Assembly: GCA_017550025.1 (NCBI GenBank)
Contig: JAFYLU010000085.1
Location: 1 to 32,822 of the forward strand
Direction: 5' to 3'
Source: Bacteroidales bacterium
Lineage (GTDB): Bacteria; Bacteroidota; Bacteroidia; Bacteroidales; UBA932
Length of the DNA stretch: 32,822 nt
The notes under the pieces are model-generated. The model did no database searches and was not told where the DNA came from. It saw only the letters and a program-made list of their open reading frames with translations. The translations under genes and the position numbers were made by a program. Shown piece after piece: positions 1 to 6,859 of the stretch (within the stretch, counting starts at the first letter, position 1; every line of letters starts with the position of its first letter).

Positions 1-1
1 G

Positions 2-217
2 GCTCCTACCAAGACTATCCCTTACTTCAACTTCACAGTTCCTACAGAACTCCCTGGTGTTGACCCAGCTATCCTCGACCCACGTGACACTTACGAGTGC
101 GCATGCCAGTGGGAGGAGAAGGCTAAGGATCTCGCAGGCCGTTTCATCAAGAACTTCGCTAAGTTCACAGGCAACGACCTCGGTAAGTCTCTCGTAGCAG
201 CTGGTCCAGCTCTCTAA
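2..217 (+). CDS. pckA: Phosphoenolpyruvate carboxykinase (ATP), C-terminal end only
   Basis: The window opens inside a gene; the last 71 codons are present and end with TAA. The residues closely match the C-terminus of ATP-dependent PEP carboxykinase: a PTELPGVD stretch, then ILDPRDTY, a W-x-EKA helix start, and an ending of the type LVAAGPAL. The family converts oxaloacetate and ATP to PEP, ADP and CO2, or runs in reverse in succinate-forming anaerobes. The catalytic and nucleotide-binding parts lie outside the window. Codon use is strongly biased (CTC, GGT, AAC, GCT), as in the scaffold and GGGtGRT genes further right, which suggests high expression. A terminator hairpin follows about 30 bases after the stop. 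I am confident of the family; only the tail is visible. Confidence 0.93.
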   Translation, partial: APTKTIPYFNFTVPTELPGVDPAILDPRDTYECACQWEEKAKDLAGRFIKNFAKFTGNDLGKSLVAAGPAL

Positions 218-246
218 TCTGACAATTTACAGATTAACATAAACAG

Positions 247-286
247 TACACGGCTCTGGATTTCAGGACCGTGTATTTTTTATTTG
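247..286 (+). terminator. Rho-independent terminator after pckA
   Basis: A 7 bp stem (TACACGG at 247-253 pairing with CCGTGTA at 269-275) is followed at once by a run of T residues (276-281). It lies 29 bases after the pckA stop codon, in the correct orientation for that gene. Confidence 0.8.
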
Positions 287-303
287 TGCAGTTGCAACTG
301 AAG

Positions 304-436
304 CCGTTGAGCGGGACATGCTGTCTTTGAACACGCTGTAGAGAACACTTACTCGCTCAACGGTCGAAAATTTCTGCCGTTGAGCGGAGTAACCTCCATT
401 TCAGATACTCCCAGATAGGTTTAACTCGCTCAACGG
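304..436. repeat. Two 60-bp units bounded by the inverted 10-mer CCGTTGAGCG
   Basis: The 10-mer CCGTTGAGCG occurs four times in alternating orientation: forward at 304-313 and 377-386, inverted at 354-363 and 427-436. Each forward/inverted pair spans exactly 60 bases, although the sequences inside the two units do not resemble each other. The second pair extends to 13-14 bases of complementarity. This lies in the spacer between the convergent pckA and dipeptidyl peptidase genes. It is non-coding palindromic DNA, perhaps REP-like; function unknown. Confidence 0.7.
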
Positions 437-500
437 CTTGGGGTAACTGTCCAGCTTGCAATACGCATCCGACAGACCTATATTCAAAATATTGACGCAT

Positions 501-540
501 GCGTCGGCTCAGTGCAGATATCGATGCACTGAGCCGACGC
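501..540. repeat. Perfect 16-bp palindrome with 8-nt spacer
   Basis: The arm at 501-516 (GCGTCGGCTCAGTGCA) is perfectly complementary to 525-540 around an 8-base spacer, GATATCGA (517-524). The core GTCGGCTCAGTGCA recurs in the palindrome at 585-626. No T run follows on either strand, so a simple terminator is not obvious. It could be a REP-like element, an RNA 3' stabiliser or a recombinase-type site. Confidence 0.8.
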
Positions 541-584
541 ACTGAATTTATATAATACTATCAATCAGTATATTACAAAATACG

Positions 585-626
585 ATTGTCGGCTGAGTGC
601 AGAAGAATTTGCACTGAGCCGACAAT
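585..626. repeat. 17-bp palindrome (one mismatch) with 8-nt spacer, downstream of the DPP IV gene
   Basis: The arms at 585-601 and 610-626 pair over 17 positions with a single G-G mismatch at 595, around the 8-base spacer GAAGAATT (602-609). The central 13-14 bases match the palindrome at 501-540. On the minus strand it lies 43 bases past the dipeptidyl peptidase stop and is followed by a weakly T-rich stretch, so it may also terminate that transcript. Confidence 0.75.
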
Positions 627-668
627 TATGCAATATAGAATACCACTATTTGTGAGGGCAGGTAGGAA

Positions 669-2888
669 TCATCGTCCCAGAAGGTACCTGAGCCAGAAGT
701 CGTGGTTGGCCTGCTCGAAGTGGGTGCCCTGGTAGCCGCGGTAGCCGTGGAGGCCGTCAGGGTAGATCATGAAGTCGAACTTCTTTCCGGCTCTATGGAG
801 AGCATCGAGGAGCTGGAGGGTGTTCTGGTGGTGGACGTTGTCGTCACCTGTGCCGTGGGTCAGCTTGAGCATCACCGGCTCCACCCTGCGCTGCATAAAC
901 TCCAGAACACGCTCCGGATGGCAGCCGGAATCATCTTGCTGAGTCTGTGCAGCTCGCTCCGCAGGAGCATAGGGATATGCTCCGCTCACACGCACAGACT
1001 CAGCAAGATATTCTGTCGGATAACCGTCCACATAGTTGAGCACCTTTGCAGCAGCATAACCTTCAGGATTGGCCTGAGGGGTATCCATGTAGCGTTCTGT
1101 GTAGTGCGAATCGTACAGTGCCCAGTCGTATACTCCACCGCCGGCTATTCCGTAGTGGAATCTGTCAGGGGCCTGCATAAGAAGCATTGAGGTCATGGTG
1201 CCACCGAACGAGAAGCCTTCTACACCAATCTTGTCACCATCCACATATGGAAGAGCCTTGAGCCAGTCAGCCCACTCGCAGAAGTCCTTGACTTCCCATA
1301 CGGTAAGCTGACGATAGATCATGTCAAGTCCTTCACGTCCATTATGTCCCGCAGCGCGAGGATCTACTGTAATCTGGATGATACCGTTCTCGGAATACCA
1401 CTGATTTGATGCATTCGGGGTCACCCAACGGTCACGCACGAGCGGAGTGTTCGGGCCACCGTATATGTCGACATGCACAGGATATTTCCTTGCAGGGTCA
1501 AAGTCCTTCGGATATACGATCATGCCAGGGAGAACGAAACCGTCAGAAGTAGTCATGGAAACCAGTTCACCAAGGGCATATCGGGAAGCATCGTAATCAG
1601 GACCTTTCATATCTGCTGCTACCACTCCCTGGAAAGGCTTCTTCGAAACAGTAGGATAAACACCTAAGATGGTAGGGGTTGTAACATTTGACAGTGAAGC
1701 GACGAAATACTTTCCGTCAGGAGAGAACGAAATTCCTGTAGCGTTATAAGAAGGATCCGTCAGAGCCTTGATCACGCCTTTCTTATCTACCTTATATAAA
1801 GCCTGCTTTGCGACAGCATCACGCTTTGCTGTGAAATAGACATCTCCTTTCTTTTCATCCACGCGGACTATCGACACATTCCAGTTCGGGCCGTCTGTCA
1901 GGCGACGGAACTCAGTTCCGTCATATGAAAGGAAATATATCTGCTGCCATCCTGTCTCAAACTCACGGGCCATATAAAGTCCCTTGTCAGTGAAGACAAC
2001 GCCGTCAAACCAGTTAAGCCAGGTCTTATAAGTCTCATTATAAACATGACGCTTGGTTCCGTCTTCACGATTGACTGCGTAAAGATCTATTGTATTCTGA
2101 AGACGAGGCATGCGTGCTATGAAGAATTCCTTGCTGTCAGGGCCCCAGAACGGAATACCGAAGTACTGGTCAAGTGAAGGGTCAAAATCTGCCCAAGAGA
2201 TTGCCACGTCGCTTTGCTCCTCGCAATGACATGGAATATCCACGATTCCTATATGTACCTGCGGATTGGTCTGACCGCACTTAGGATAGCGTGTCTCACT
2301 AAGGGATCCGCCGATTCCAAGGTCTGTAACTCGCGGGCTCTGGGACTGGGAAGCTGCAGCAGCTGGATTCGCAAATGCGGAATAGATCGGGAACATCGGT
2401 ACCTCGCTGTTGTCGAAACGATAGAATCCGATCTTCCTGCTGTCAGGCGACCACCAGAATGCCTTGTAACGGGACGAGCGGCCTAGAATCTCCTCATAAT
2501 ACACCCATGAAGCATATCCGTTAAGGATGACATCAGAACCGTCAAAGGTCAGACGTGTCTCAACACCTGATTCAATATCGACGACATATAGATCATTGTC
2601 CCTGGTAAAGGCAATCTTAGTCGAATCCGGAGAATAGGTCATATTCACGGCACCGGCAGGCTTCACCGGAAACTCCACAAACTTAGCCGGAGCAGAAACT
2701 CCGGAACGTCTTACACCATTCTTCGGGTTCATGGCAAATGCATCAGCATCAGCAAATGTTCCGTCGTATGTAAACAGGACCTCTGTATCCCCTATCCACT
2801 TCCATGCACGAGGAATCGGATTGAACTCCTGCGCCATTGCCGCTACTGCCATATACAGCGCAATAACTACCAACAATAATTTCTTCAT
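669..2888 (-). CDS. Dipeptidyl peptidase IV (S9B), secreted or periplasmic
   Basis: A 739-residue prolyl-oligopeptidase-family enzyme that removes X-Pro dipeptides from peptide N-termini. Residues 1-19 form a signal peptide (KKLLLVVIALYMAVAAMAQ). A beta-propeller covers roughly 60-430 and carries the double-Glu motif YYEEILGR (E132, E133) that anchors the substrate amino terminus in DPP IV. The C-terminal alpha/beta hydrolase holds the nucleophile S560 in GFSFGG, D682 in HGTGDDNVH and H714 in DGLHGYRG, so the triad is complete. Two stretches look foreign to the family: residues 220-231 (CHCEEQSDVAIS), the translation of a dispersed repeat, and residues about 627-655, encoded across a perfect 18-bp inverted repeat. 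Both keep the frame. The gene is transcribed leftward behind a palindromic element. Start chosen at ATG 2888 because the signal peptide follows directly. Confidence 0.92.
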   Translation of the reverse strand: MKKLLLVVIALYMAVAAMAQEFNPIPRAWKWIGDTEVLFTYDGTFADADAFAMNPKNGVRRSGVSAPAKFVEFPVKPAGAVNMTYSPDSTKIAFTRDNDLYVVDIESGVETRLTFDGSDVILNGYASWVYYEEILGRSSRYKAFWWSPDSRKIGFYRFDNSEVPMFPIYSAFANPAAAASQSQSPRVTDLGIGGSLSETRYPKCGQTNPQVHIGIVDIPCHCEEQSDVAISWADFDPSLDQYFGIPFWGPDSKEFFIARMPRLQNTIDLYAVNREDGTKRHVYNETYKTWLNWFDGVVFTDKGLYMAREFETGWQQIYFLSYDGTEFRRLTDGPNWNVSIVRVDEKKGDVYFTAKRDAVAKQALYKVDKKGVIKALTDPSYNATGISFSPDGKYFVASLSNVTTPTILGVYPTVSKKPFQGVVAADMKGPDYDASRYALGELVSMTTSDGFVLPGMIVYPKDFDPARKYPVHVDIYGGPNTPLVRDRWVTPNASNQWYSENGIIQITVDPRAAGHNGREGLDMIYRQLTVWEVKDFCEWADWLKALPYVDGDKIGVEGFSFGGTMTSMLLMQAPDRFHYGIAGGGVYDWALYDSHYTERYMDTPQANPEGYAAAKVLNYVDGYPTEYLAESVRVSGAYPYAPAERAAQTQQDDSGCHPERVLEFMQRRVEPVMLKLTHGTGDDNVHHQNTLQLLDALHRAGKKFDFMIYPDGLHGYRGYQGTHFEQANHDFWLRYLLGR
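933..1009. repeat. In-frame long inverted repeat inside the DPP IV gene
   Basis: Perfect 18-bp arms at 933-950 and 992-1009 enclose 41 bases that contain a second hairpin (GGAGCAT at 964-970 pairing with ATGCTCC at 977-983). It encodes residues about 627-652, between the LNYVDGYP region and the HGTGDDN active-site strand. Family members, as I recall them, have only a short connector here, so an inserted palindromic element that preserved the reading frame is the simplest reading. Confidence 0.8.
2196..2231 (-). repeat. Dispersed-type repeat translated as CHCEEQSDVAIS within the DPP IV gene
   Basis: The coding-strand sequence reads as an imperfect palindrome ending in ATTGC and GCAAT, and encodes CHCEEQSDVAIS. 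Peptides of this kind (R/CHCEE-x-SD-x-AIS) are familiar translations of a non-coding repeat scattered through many bacterial genomes. It sits between VDI and WADFD in the propeller, where homologues normally carry a short turn. I recognise the peptide pattern from memory and could not count copies in this genome; only one copy is in the window. Confidence 0.65.
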
Positions 2889-2934
2889 ATCTCAAATCAT
2901 TTACTATTTCTATCTATCCAATGAAGATTACACT

Positions 2935-3057
2935 TTTACGGAAGGGACGGTCTAAGACCGTGGCCGCCCGTGGCCTCGTGAACGGGAGGGGCCCACCGCC
3001 TGCGGTGGGAGGGATAGGAACGAAGTTCCGTAGTCTTCGGACCGTCCCTTCCGTAAA
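2935..3057. repeat. Cruciform palindromic element A: 18-bp arms with internal hairpins
   Basis: Perfect 18-bp arms (2935-2952 and 3040-3057) enclose a GC-rich core with two further hairpins: CCCACCGC (2992-2999) with GCGGTGGG (3002-3009), and GGAAC (3018-3022) with GTTCC (3026-3030). The right arm starts 3 bases past the stop of the leftward helicase gene. The core shares the string GTGGGAGGGAT with the reverse complement of element B at 20365-20465. It may act as a terminator or mRNA 3' protector between the helicase and DPP IV genes. Confidence 0.85.
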
Positions 3058-3060
3058 TCG

Positions 3061-4506
3061 TCATTCTGCAAAGAGTTCATCCTTGAAATTGACGAGGTAG
3101 ACTTTCTCCGTCGCTCGCGTGATGGCAGTATAAAGCCACTTGAGGTCGTCAAGAGTCAATTCCTCCTGCCAGAAAGGATTGTCAATGAACACGCATTTCC
3201 ACTGACCTCCCTGCGACTTATGACAGGTTATCGCATTGGCATATTTAAGCTGCAGTGCATTGTAGTATTTGTCTTCGCGCACTGCCTCGTATCTCTTCTT
3301 CTTTGCAGTGATATGTGAATAATCCTCATTGACTCCCTGATAAAGGGCATTCGACTGTTCGTATGTCAGGGAAGCACTCTCGGATTCGAGTGTATCCAGG
3401 ATAACCTTCGCAACAATTTCCTGGTCATCATAATCCGGGAATGAAATCCTTGCCTCGGCGAAATGGAGGCCATAACGTTCCTCAAACTTCGATATCTTCT
3501 GGAGTATGGCTATATCTCCGTTGGCGATATAGTCCATACCCTTGACGTCATCAAGGAACTGGTAACAGTTCTTGACAATCATCAGCTTGTCACCTCTGAC
3601 GAGTCTGTCTTCCTTATACTGGACTGTAGCTCGCGTTCCCATATTATACTTGATGGCGCGCCTGTTCGAACGGCATAGGATTACCGTCTCATCTTCACCG
3701 TAAGCCGCATATGCATCGGAAATCTTTTCTATCAGTTCACTACCGCTTATTCTTTCAATATCATCAAAAGGTCCTACTTCCAGTCCAAGGTCACAAAGGT
3801 CCATCAGTCCTGGACCATAATCGAGTTCGCTCTGCAGCTGCCTGATCATTGTCGCATTATACAGTATGCCAGATTCCTGCTGCTGGCGTACGACAGTGGA
3901 AAGTTCAGCAAAAACAATTCCTCCCATCATCGCCATATAGTCCTTTGACAAGGCTGGCGATGCATCCAGACCTACAGGAGGCAACTGTGCCGAATCTCCT
4001 ATCAGTATGACCTTGCACTCCGCTCCGGAACGCACGAATGATATGAGGTCGTCAAGAAGATTTCCAGTTCCGAATGCTGTAGTAGACTGCTGCTGACCGG
4101 CTTCTATACCTATCAAAGAAACTTCATCTACCACAAAAAGGGTCTGCTTATCCTTGTTAGGAGCTAGAGTAAACTGACCGAAGCCATCACCTCCGACCGA
4201 CTTCTGTCGATAGATATGTTTATGTATCGTAAAGGCAGGCTGCCCTGAATATGATGAAAGAACCTTTGCTGCACGTCCTGTAGGGGCAAGGAGCACGCAC
4301 TTGGTTCCGAACTGTTTCATCACAGATATCACAGACGAGATTGCAGTTGTCTTACCTGTTCCGGCATATCCGTTGACTACAAGAATATCGTCATCATCAG
4401 AACTGACGAAATCAGCCACCTTTCTCAGGAGAGTATCCTGACATGAAGTCGGCTGATGATTCAGACTGGAAACAAAACCGGAATATAGGAAGTCTGCTCG
4501 TCCCAT
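3061..4506 (-). CDS. RecD-like superfamily 1 DNA helicase
   Basis: A 481-residue ATP-dependent helicase of the RecD2/Dda type that translocates on single-stranded DNA. Visible motifs: Walker A GYAGTGKTT (46-54), APTGRAA (74-80, motif Ia), Walker B LFVVDE (123-128), and ILIGDSAQLPPVG (167-179, motif III). Near the C-terminus are a UvrD_C_2-type ITCHKSQGGQW block and the final motif YTAITRATEKVYLV. It lacks the long N-terminal domains of full RecD2, as is usual for the short Bacteroidetes form. Its ATG overlaps the upstream trkH stop by one base (TAATG), which implies translational coupling. The stop is followed 3 bases later by palindromic element A. Confidence 0.88.
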   Translation of the reverse strand: MGRADFLYSGFVSSLNHQPTSCQDTLLRKVADFVSSDDDDILVVNGYAGTGKTTAISSVISVMKQFGTKCVLLAPTGRAAKVLSSYSGQPAFTIHKHIYRQKSVGGDGFGQFTLAPNKDKQTLFVVDEVSLIGIEAGQQQSTTAFGTGNLLDDLISFVRSGAECKVILIGDSAQLPPVGLDASPALSKDYMAMMGGIVFAELSTVVRQQQESGILYNATMIRQLQSELDYGPGLMDLCDLGLEVGPFDDIERISGSELIEKISDAYAAYGEDETVILCRSNRRAIKYNMGTRATVQYKEDRLVRGDKLMIVKNCYQFLDDVKGMDYIANGDIAILQKISKFEERYGLHFAEARISFPDYDDQEIVAKVILDTLESESASLTYEQSNALYQGVNEDYSHITAKKKRYEAVREDKYYNALQLKYANAITCHKSQGGQWKCVFIDNPFWQEELTLDDLKWLYTAITRATEKVYLVNFKDELFAE

Positions 4507-5960
4507 TACTGTCGGTTTCTTTTAAACATTAATGAAAGGACCACGAGCACAGGGAAGATCTCCACACGACCGAGGAACATATCGACAGAATATATGAACT
4601 TTGCCATAGCCGGCTGGAGAGAATAGTTATCCATTGAGCCGACCTCCGCCAGACCAGGTCCGACACTTCCTACAGAAGCGATGACACCGGACACGGCTTC
4701 GGGCATATCAGTACCGCAAAGAAGCACACCAATAATTGACAGGAATATGACGATTACATACACCACTATGTAAAGCATGACAGAATGTACCGTACTGTCA
4801 GGAAGATGATGGCCGCTTAAACTGACCTGCGATACAGCAGATGGATGGAGACGTCGGTGGACTTCATTGGATATGGCCTTGAATGAAATCAACACTCTGT
4901 CCACCTTTATACCGCCGGTAGTAGATCCGGAGCAGCCGCACTGGAAAGAGGCAAACAGCAGGACTATGCCGGCGAGCCACGGCCAGAGGGAGTTGTCACT
5001 TATGGCAAATCCAGTCGTGGTCATATAACTCACAACTGTAAAAGTCGAATCCATTGCAGCTCTGCCCCATGACTCATAACCACCCTGAAGTTTCAATGAG
5101 AACATGATTATAAGCGACATCACGAAGATGGATCCGAAATAATACTTCACGACAGTATTGCGCATCGGCTTGAGGGACCGTGTCATGAAAACCGCGTAGA
5201 TAAGTCCGAAATGAAGGGCTGATATCGCCATGAAGAAGATCACAAGCAGATTGATCAGATCCGAATGGTAGTACCCTATCGACAGGTTCCTTGTACTGAA
5301 TCCTCCTGTTGCAGCGATACTGAATGCGTGATTCAAGGCATCGAACGAAGACATACCTGCAGCCCAAAGGGACAGGAATATTACTACAGTCAAGGCAACA
5401 TACACTTTGGTAATGATGGCGATTGTCTTGCTGGACTTATATCTGTACCCTTCCTTGGACAGTGAAGAAAGTTCCATATTTGTCAGCTTGAGACGATAGG
5501 GGCTGGCATCAGGCATGACAAGAAGAAGGAAAACCACTACTCCCAGACCTCCGATATAATGGGTAGACGAGCGCCAGAATATAAGGCTGTGAGGAAGTGC
5601 TTCAATATCATTGAGAATTGTCGAACCGGTCGTAGTATATCCGGAAACACTCTCGAACCATGCGTTGATAAGCGTGAACTCTCCACCCCAAAGTACATAT
5701 GGGAGCATTCCGAAGATAAAGGAAAGCAGCCAGGACAGTACGATGGTCAGAAAACCGTCGTTAAGAGAAAGAGCCTGGGACTTCTTGATGAAGATAAAAG
5801 GAAAACCTCCCACTATCAGCGTAATGATGAAACTGATGAGAAGCGGGCCAAACGCAGAATCCCTTCCATTGATCAAAGACACGATAATGGAGAGGAACAT
5901 GAAAAGAGCACTCACGAGGAGAGCCTTTCCGACATTTAAAGATATAGCCTTTACATTCAT
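4506..5960 (-). CDS. trkH: Trk-type potassium uptake channel subunit TrkH
   Basis: A 484-residue inner-membrane protein with four pore-loop repeats typical of TrkH/KtrB. The selectivity-filter segments are visible at GYTTTGST (107-114), TGGFST (218-223), TTTGFA (314-319) and VGSVGPG (430-436). Multiple hydrophobic helices and the ending GRVEIFPVLVVLSLMF fit the family. TrkH conducts K+ inward under control of the cytoplasmic NAD/ATP-binding ring protein TrkA, which is not in this window. The gene overlaps the upstream membrane sensor gene by 4 bases (ATGA) and the downstream helicase gene by 1 base, so all three are co-transcribed and coupled. Confidence 0.93.
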   Translation of the reverse strand: MNVKAISLNVGKALLVSALFMFLSIIVSLINGRDSAFGPLLISFIITLIVGGFPFIFIKKSQALSLNDGFLTIVLSWLLSFIFGMLPYVLWGGEFTLINAWFESVSGYTTTGSTILNDIEALPHSLIFWRSSTHYIGGLGVVVFLLLVMPDASPYRLKLTNMELSSLSKEGYRYKSSKTIAIITKVYVALTVVIFLSLWAAGMSSFDALNHAFSIAATGGFSTRNLSIGYYHSDLINLLVIFFMAISALHFGLIYAVFMTRSLKPMRNTVVKYYFGSIFVMSLIIMFSLKLQGGYESWGRAAMDSTFTVVSYMTTTGFAISDNSLWPWLAGIVLLFASFQCGCSGSTTGGIKVDRVLISFKAISNEVHRRLHPSAVSQVSLSGHHLPDSTVHSVMLYIVVYVIVIFLSIIGVLLCGTDMPEAVSGVIASVGSVGPGLAEVGSMDNYSLQPAMAKFIYSVDMFLGRVEIFPVLVVLSLMFKRNRQ

Positions 5961-6784
5961 GAGCGGTCTTCTCTCAGATGCTTGATCCTTCTTTTAAGTT
6001 CTATGTTCTCTTCTATAAGTTCTGTGATGCCGGAATTTATGTTGGCAAGCTGGTCATCACCGTCAAATTCGTAAGTATGTCTGCGTCCTGACAGCCTATA
6101 ATTGTCGACACCGGCAGACATCTTATATATTGGATTTACATAGAATGCCATTATGAAGTAGAACAGCAGCATGATCAGGACAAGTCCTGCAGCCACAGAC
6201 ACAAAACCCGGAATGATGCTCCTGTAGAAACCGGCATCAAAATCGGCCGAATTACGGCGCAGTTCTTCGTGGATGTTATCATTCAGGATTCCCATATCAT
6301 GACGGAACTTGTTGTAGCACGGCTGGAGGGTTCCGAAGAACCACTCTCCGGTATCGACACTGTCTGCAAGGAAGACCTCATCAAACTTCATCGAAGTACG
6401 GATAAATTCATTGAATGAGGTAGAAACCGTATCCACCATCGGTAACGCATTCTGCGATGTGAATGAATTCTTCAGCGAATCTGCCTGCGCATTGAACTGC
6501 GAGAGATTGAAATCAGGCATTATCGATATATCGTTCTGAACCACTACGGAAAGCATCTTGTGGTTATACTCTTCCGTGATATCCGCAAGTTTCTGCGACA
6601 GGTTTATACTTTTAATGTTGGCTGCGATGAGCTCGCTCACATAATCACTCATCCTTCTGTATTCCAATATGGAGATCACTCCTGAGAGCAGGAGGATAGC
6701 AGCTAACGATCCAAGGCTCAAGACGAGTTTTCTTCTCATGGAAGGCTTAAGGCCTTTTTTCTTTCTGAAAAACTTAGGCAACAT
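5957..6784 (-). CDS. Two-helix membrane protein with periplasmic helical sensor domain and HAMP-like linker, no output domain
   Basis: 275 residues from the chosen start. A basic N-terminus (KFFRKKK...RRK) leads to TM1 at about 20-40. A mainly helical extracytoplasmic domain at about 41-188 resembles the four-helix-bundle sensors of histidine kinases and chemoreceptors. TM2 spans about 190-216, followed by a HAMP-like stretch and a short charged coiled coil ending at 275. No kinase, cyclase or methyl-accepting domain follows. It overlaps trkH by 4 bases, so a role in regulating K+ uptake is a reasonable inference from context. The reading frame extends upstream to a GTG at 6853, but a TAACTTTGC promoter box at 6810-6818 lies between, so ATG 6784 is preferred. 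Function unassigned. Confidence 0.7.
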   Translation of the reverse strand: MLPKFFRKKKGLKPSMRRKLVLSLGSLAAILLLSGVISILEYRRMSDYVSELIAANIKSINLSQKLADITEEYNHKMLSVVVQNDISIMPDFNLSQFNAQADSLKNSFTSQNALPMVDTVSTSFNEFIRTSMKFDEVFLADSVDTGEWFFGTLQPCYNKFRHDMGILNDNIHEELRRNSADFDAGFYRSIIPGFVSVAAGLVLIMLLFYFIMAFYVNPIYKMSAGVDNYRLSGRRHTYEFDGDDQLANINSGITELIEENIELKRRIKHLREDRS

Positions 6785-6809
6785 ATCCCTGATGTAAAGT
6801 TTATAAAAA

Positions 6810-6818
6810 GCAAAGTTA
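6810..6818 (-). promoter_or_regulatory. Bacteroidetes -7 box TAACTTTGC for the sensor-trkH-helicase operon
   Basis: On the minus strand this reads TAACTTTGC, an exact TAnnTTTG match, 25 bases before ATG 6784. No convincing -33 TTG box is visible. It decides the start of the downstream gene. Confidence 0.55.
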
Positions 6819-6829
6819 AGAAATTTTCG

Positions 6830-6838
6830 TACATTTGA
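6830..6838 (+). promoter_or_regulatory. Bacteroidetes -7 box TACATTTGA for the GH95 gene
   Basis: It matches TAnnTTTG, 21 bases before ATG 6860, and lies back to back with the divergent minus-strand box at 6810-6818. No clear -33 element is seen. Confidence 0.45.
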
Positions 6839-6859
6839 GCTATCATATGTCACACAACC

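Noticed and set aside
357-542. A 61-codon minus-strand frame in the palindrome cluster
   Set aside because: It consists of palindromic repeat sequence and encodes low-complexity, arginine-rich residues; no coding signal.
304-626. Possible CRISPR array in the repeat-rich spacer
   Set aside because: The repeats alternate in orientation, are only 10 bases long, differ in flanks and there are no cas genes or regular unique spacers.
702-1190. A 162-codon frame on the plus strand opposite the DPP IV gene
   Set aside because: It lies wholly antisense to a well-supported enzyme and its protein resembles nothing; it is a shadow of the real gene.
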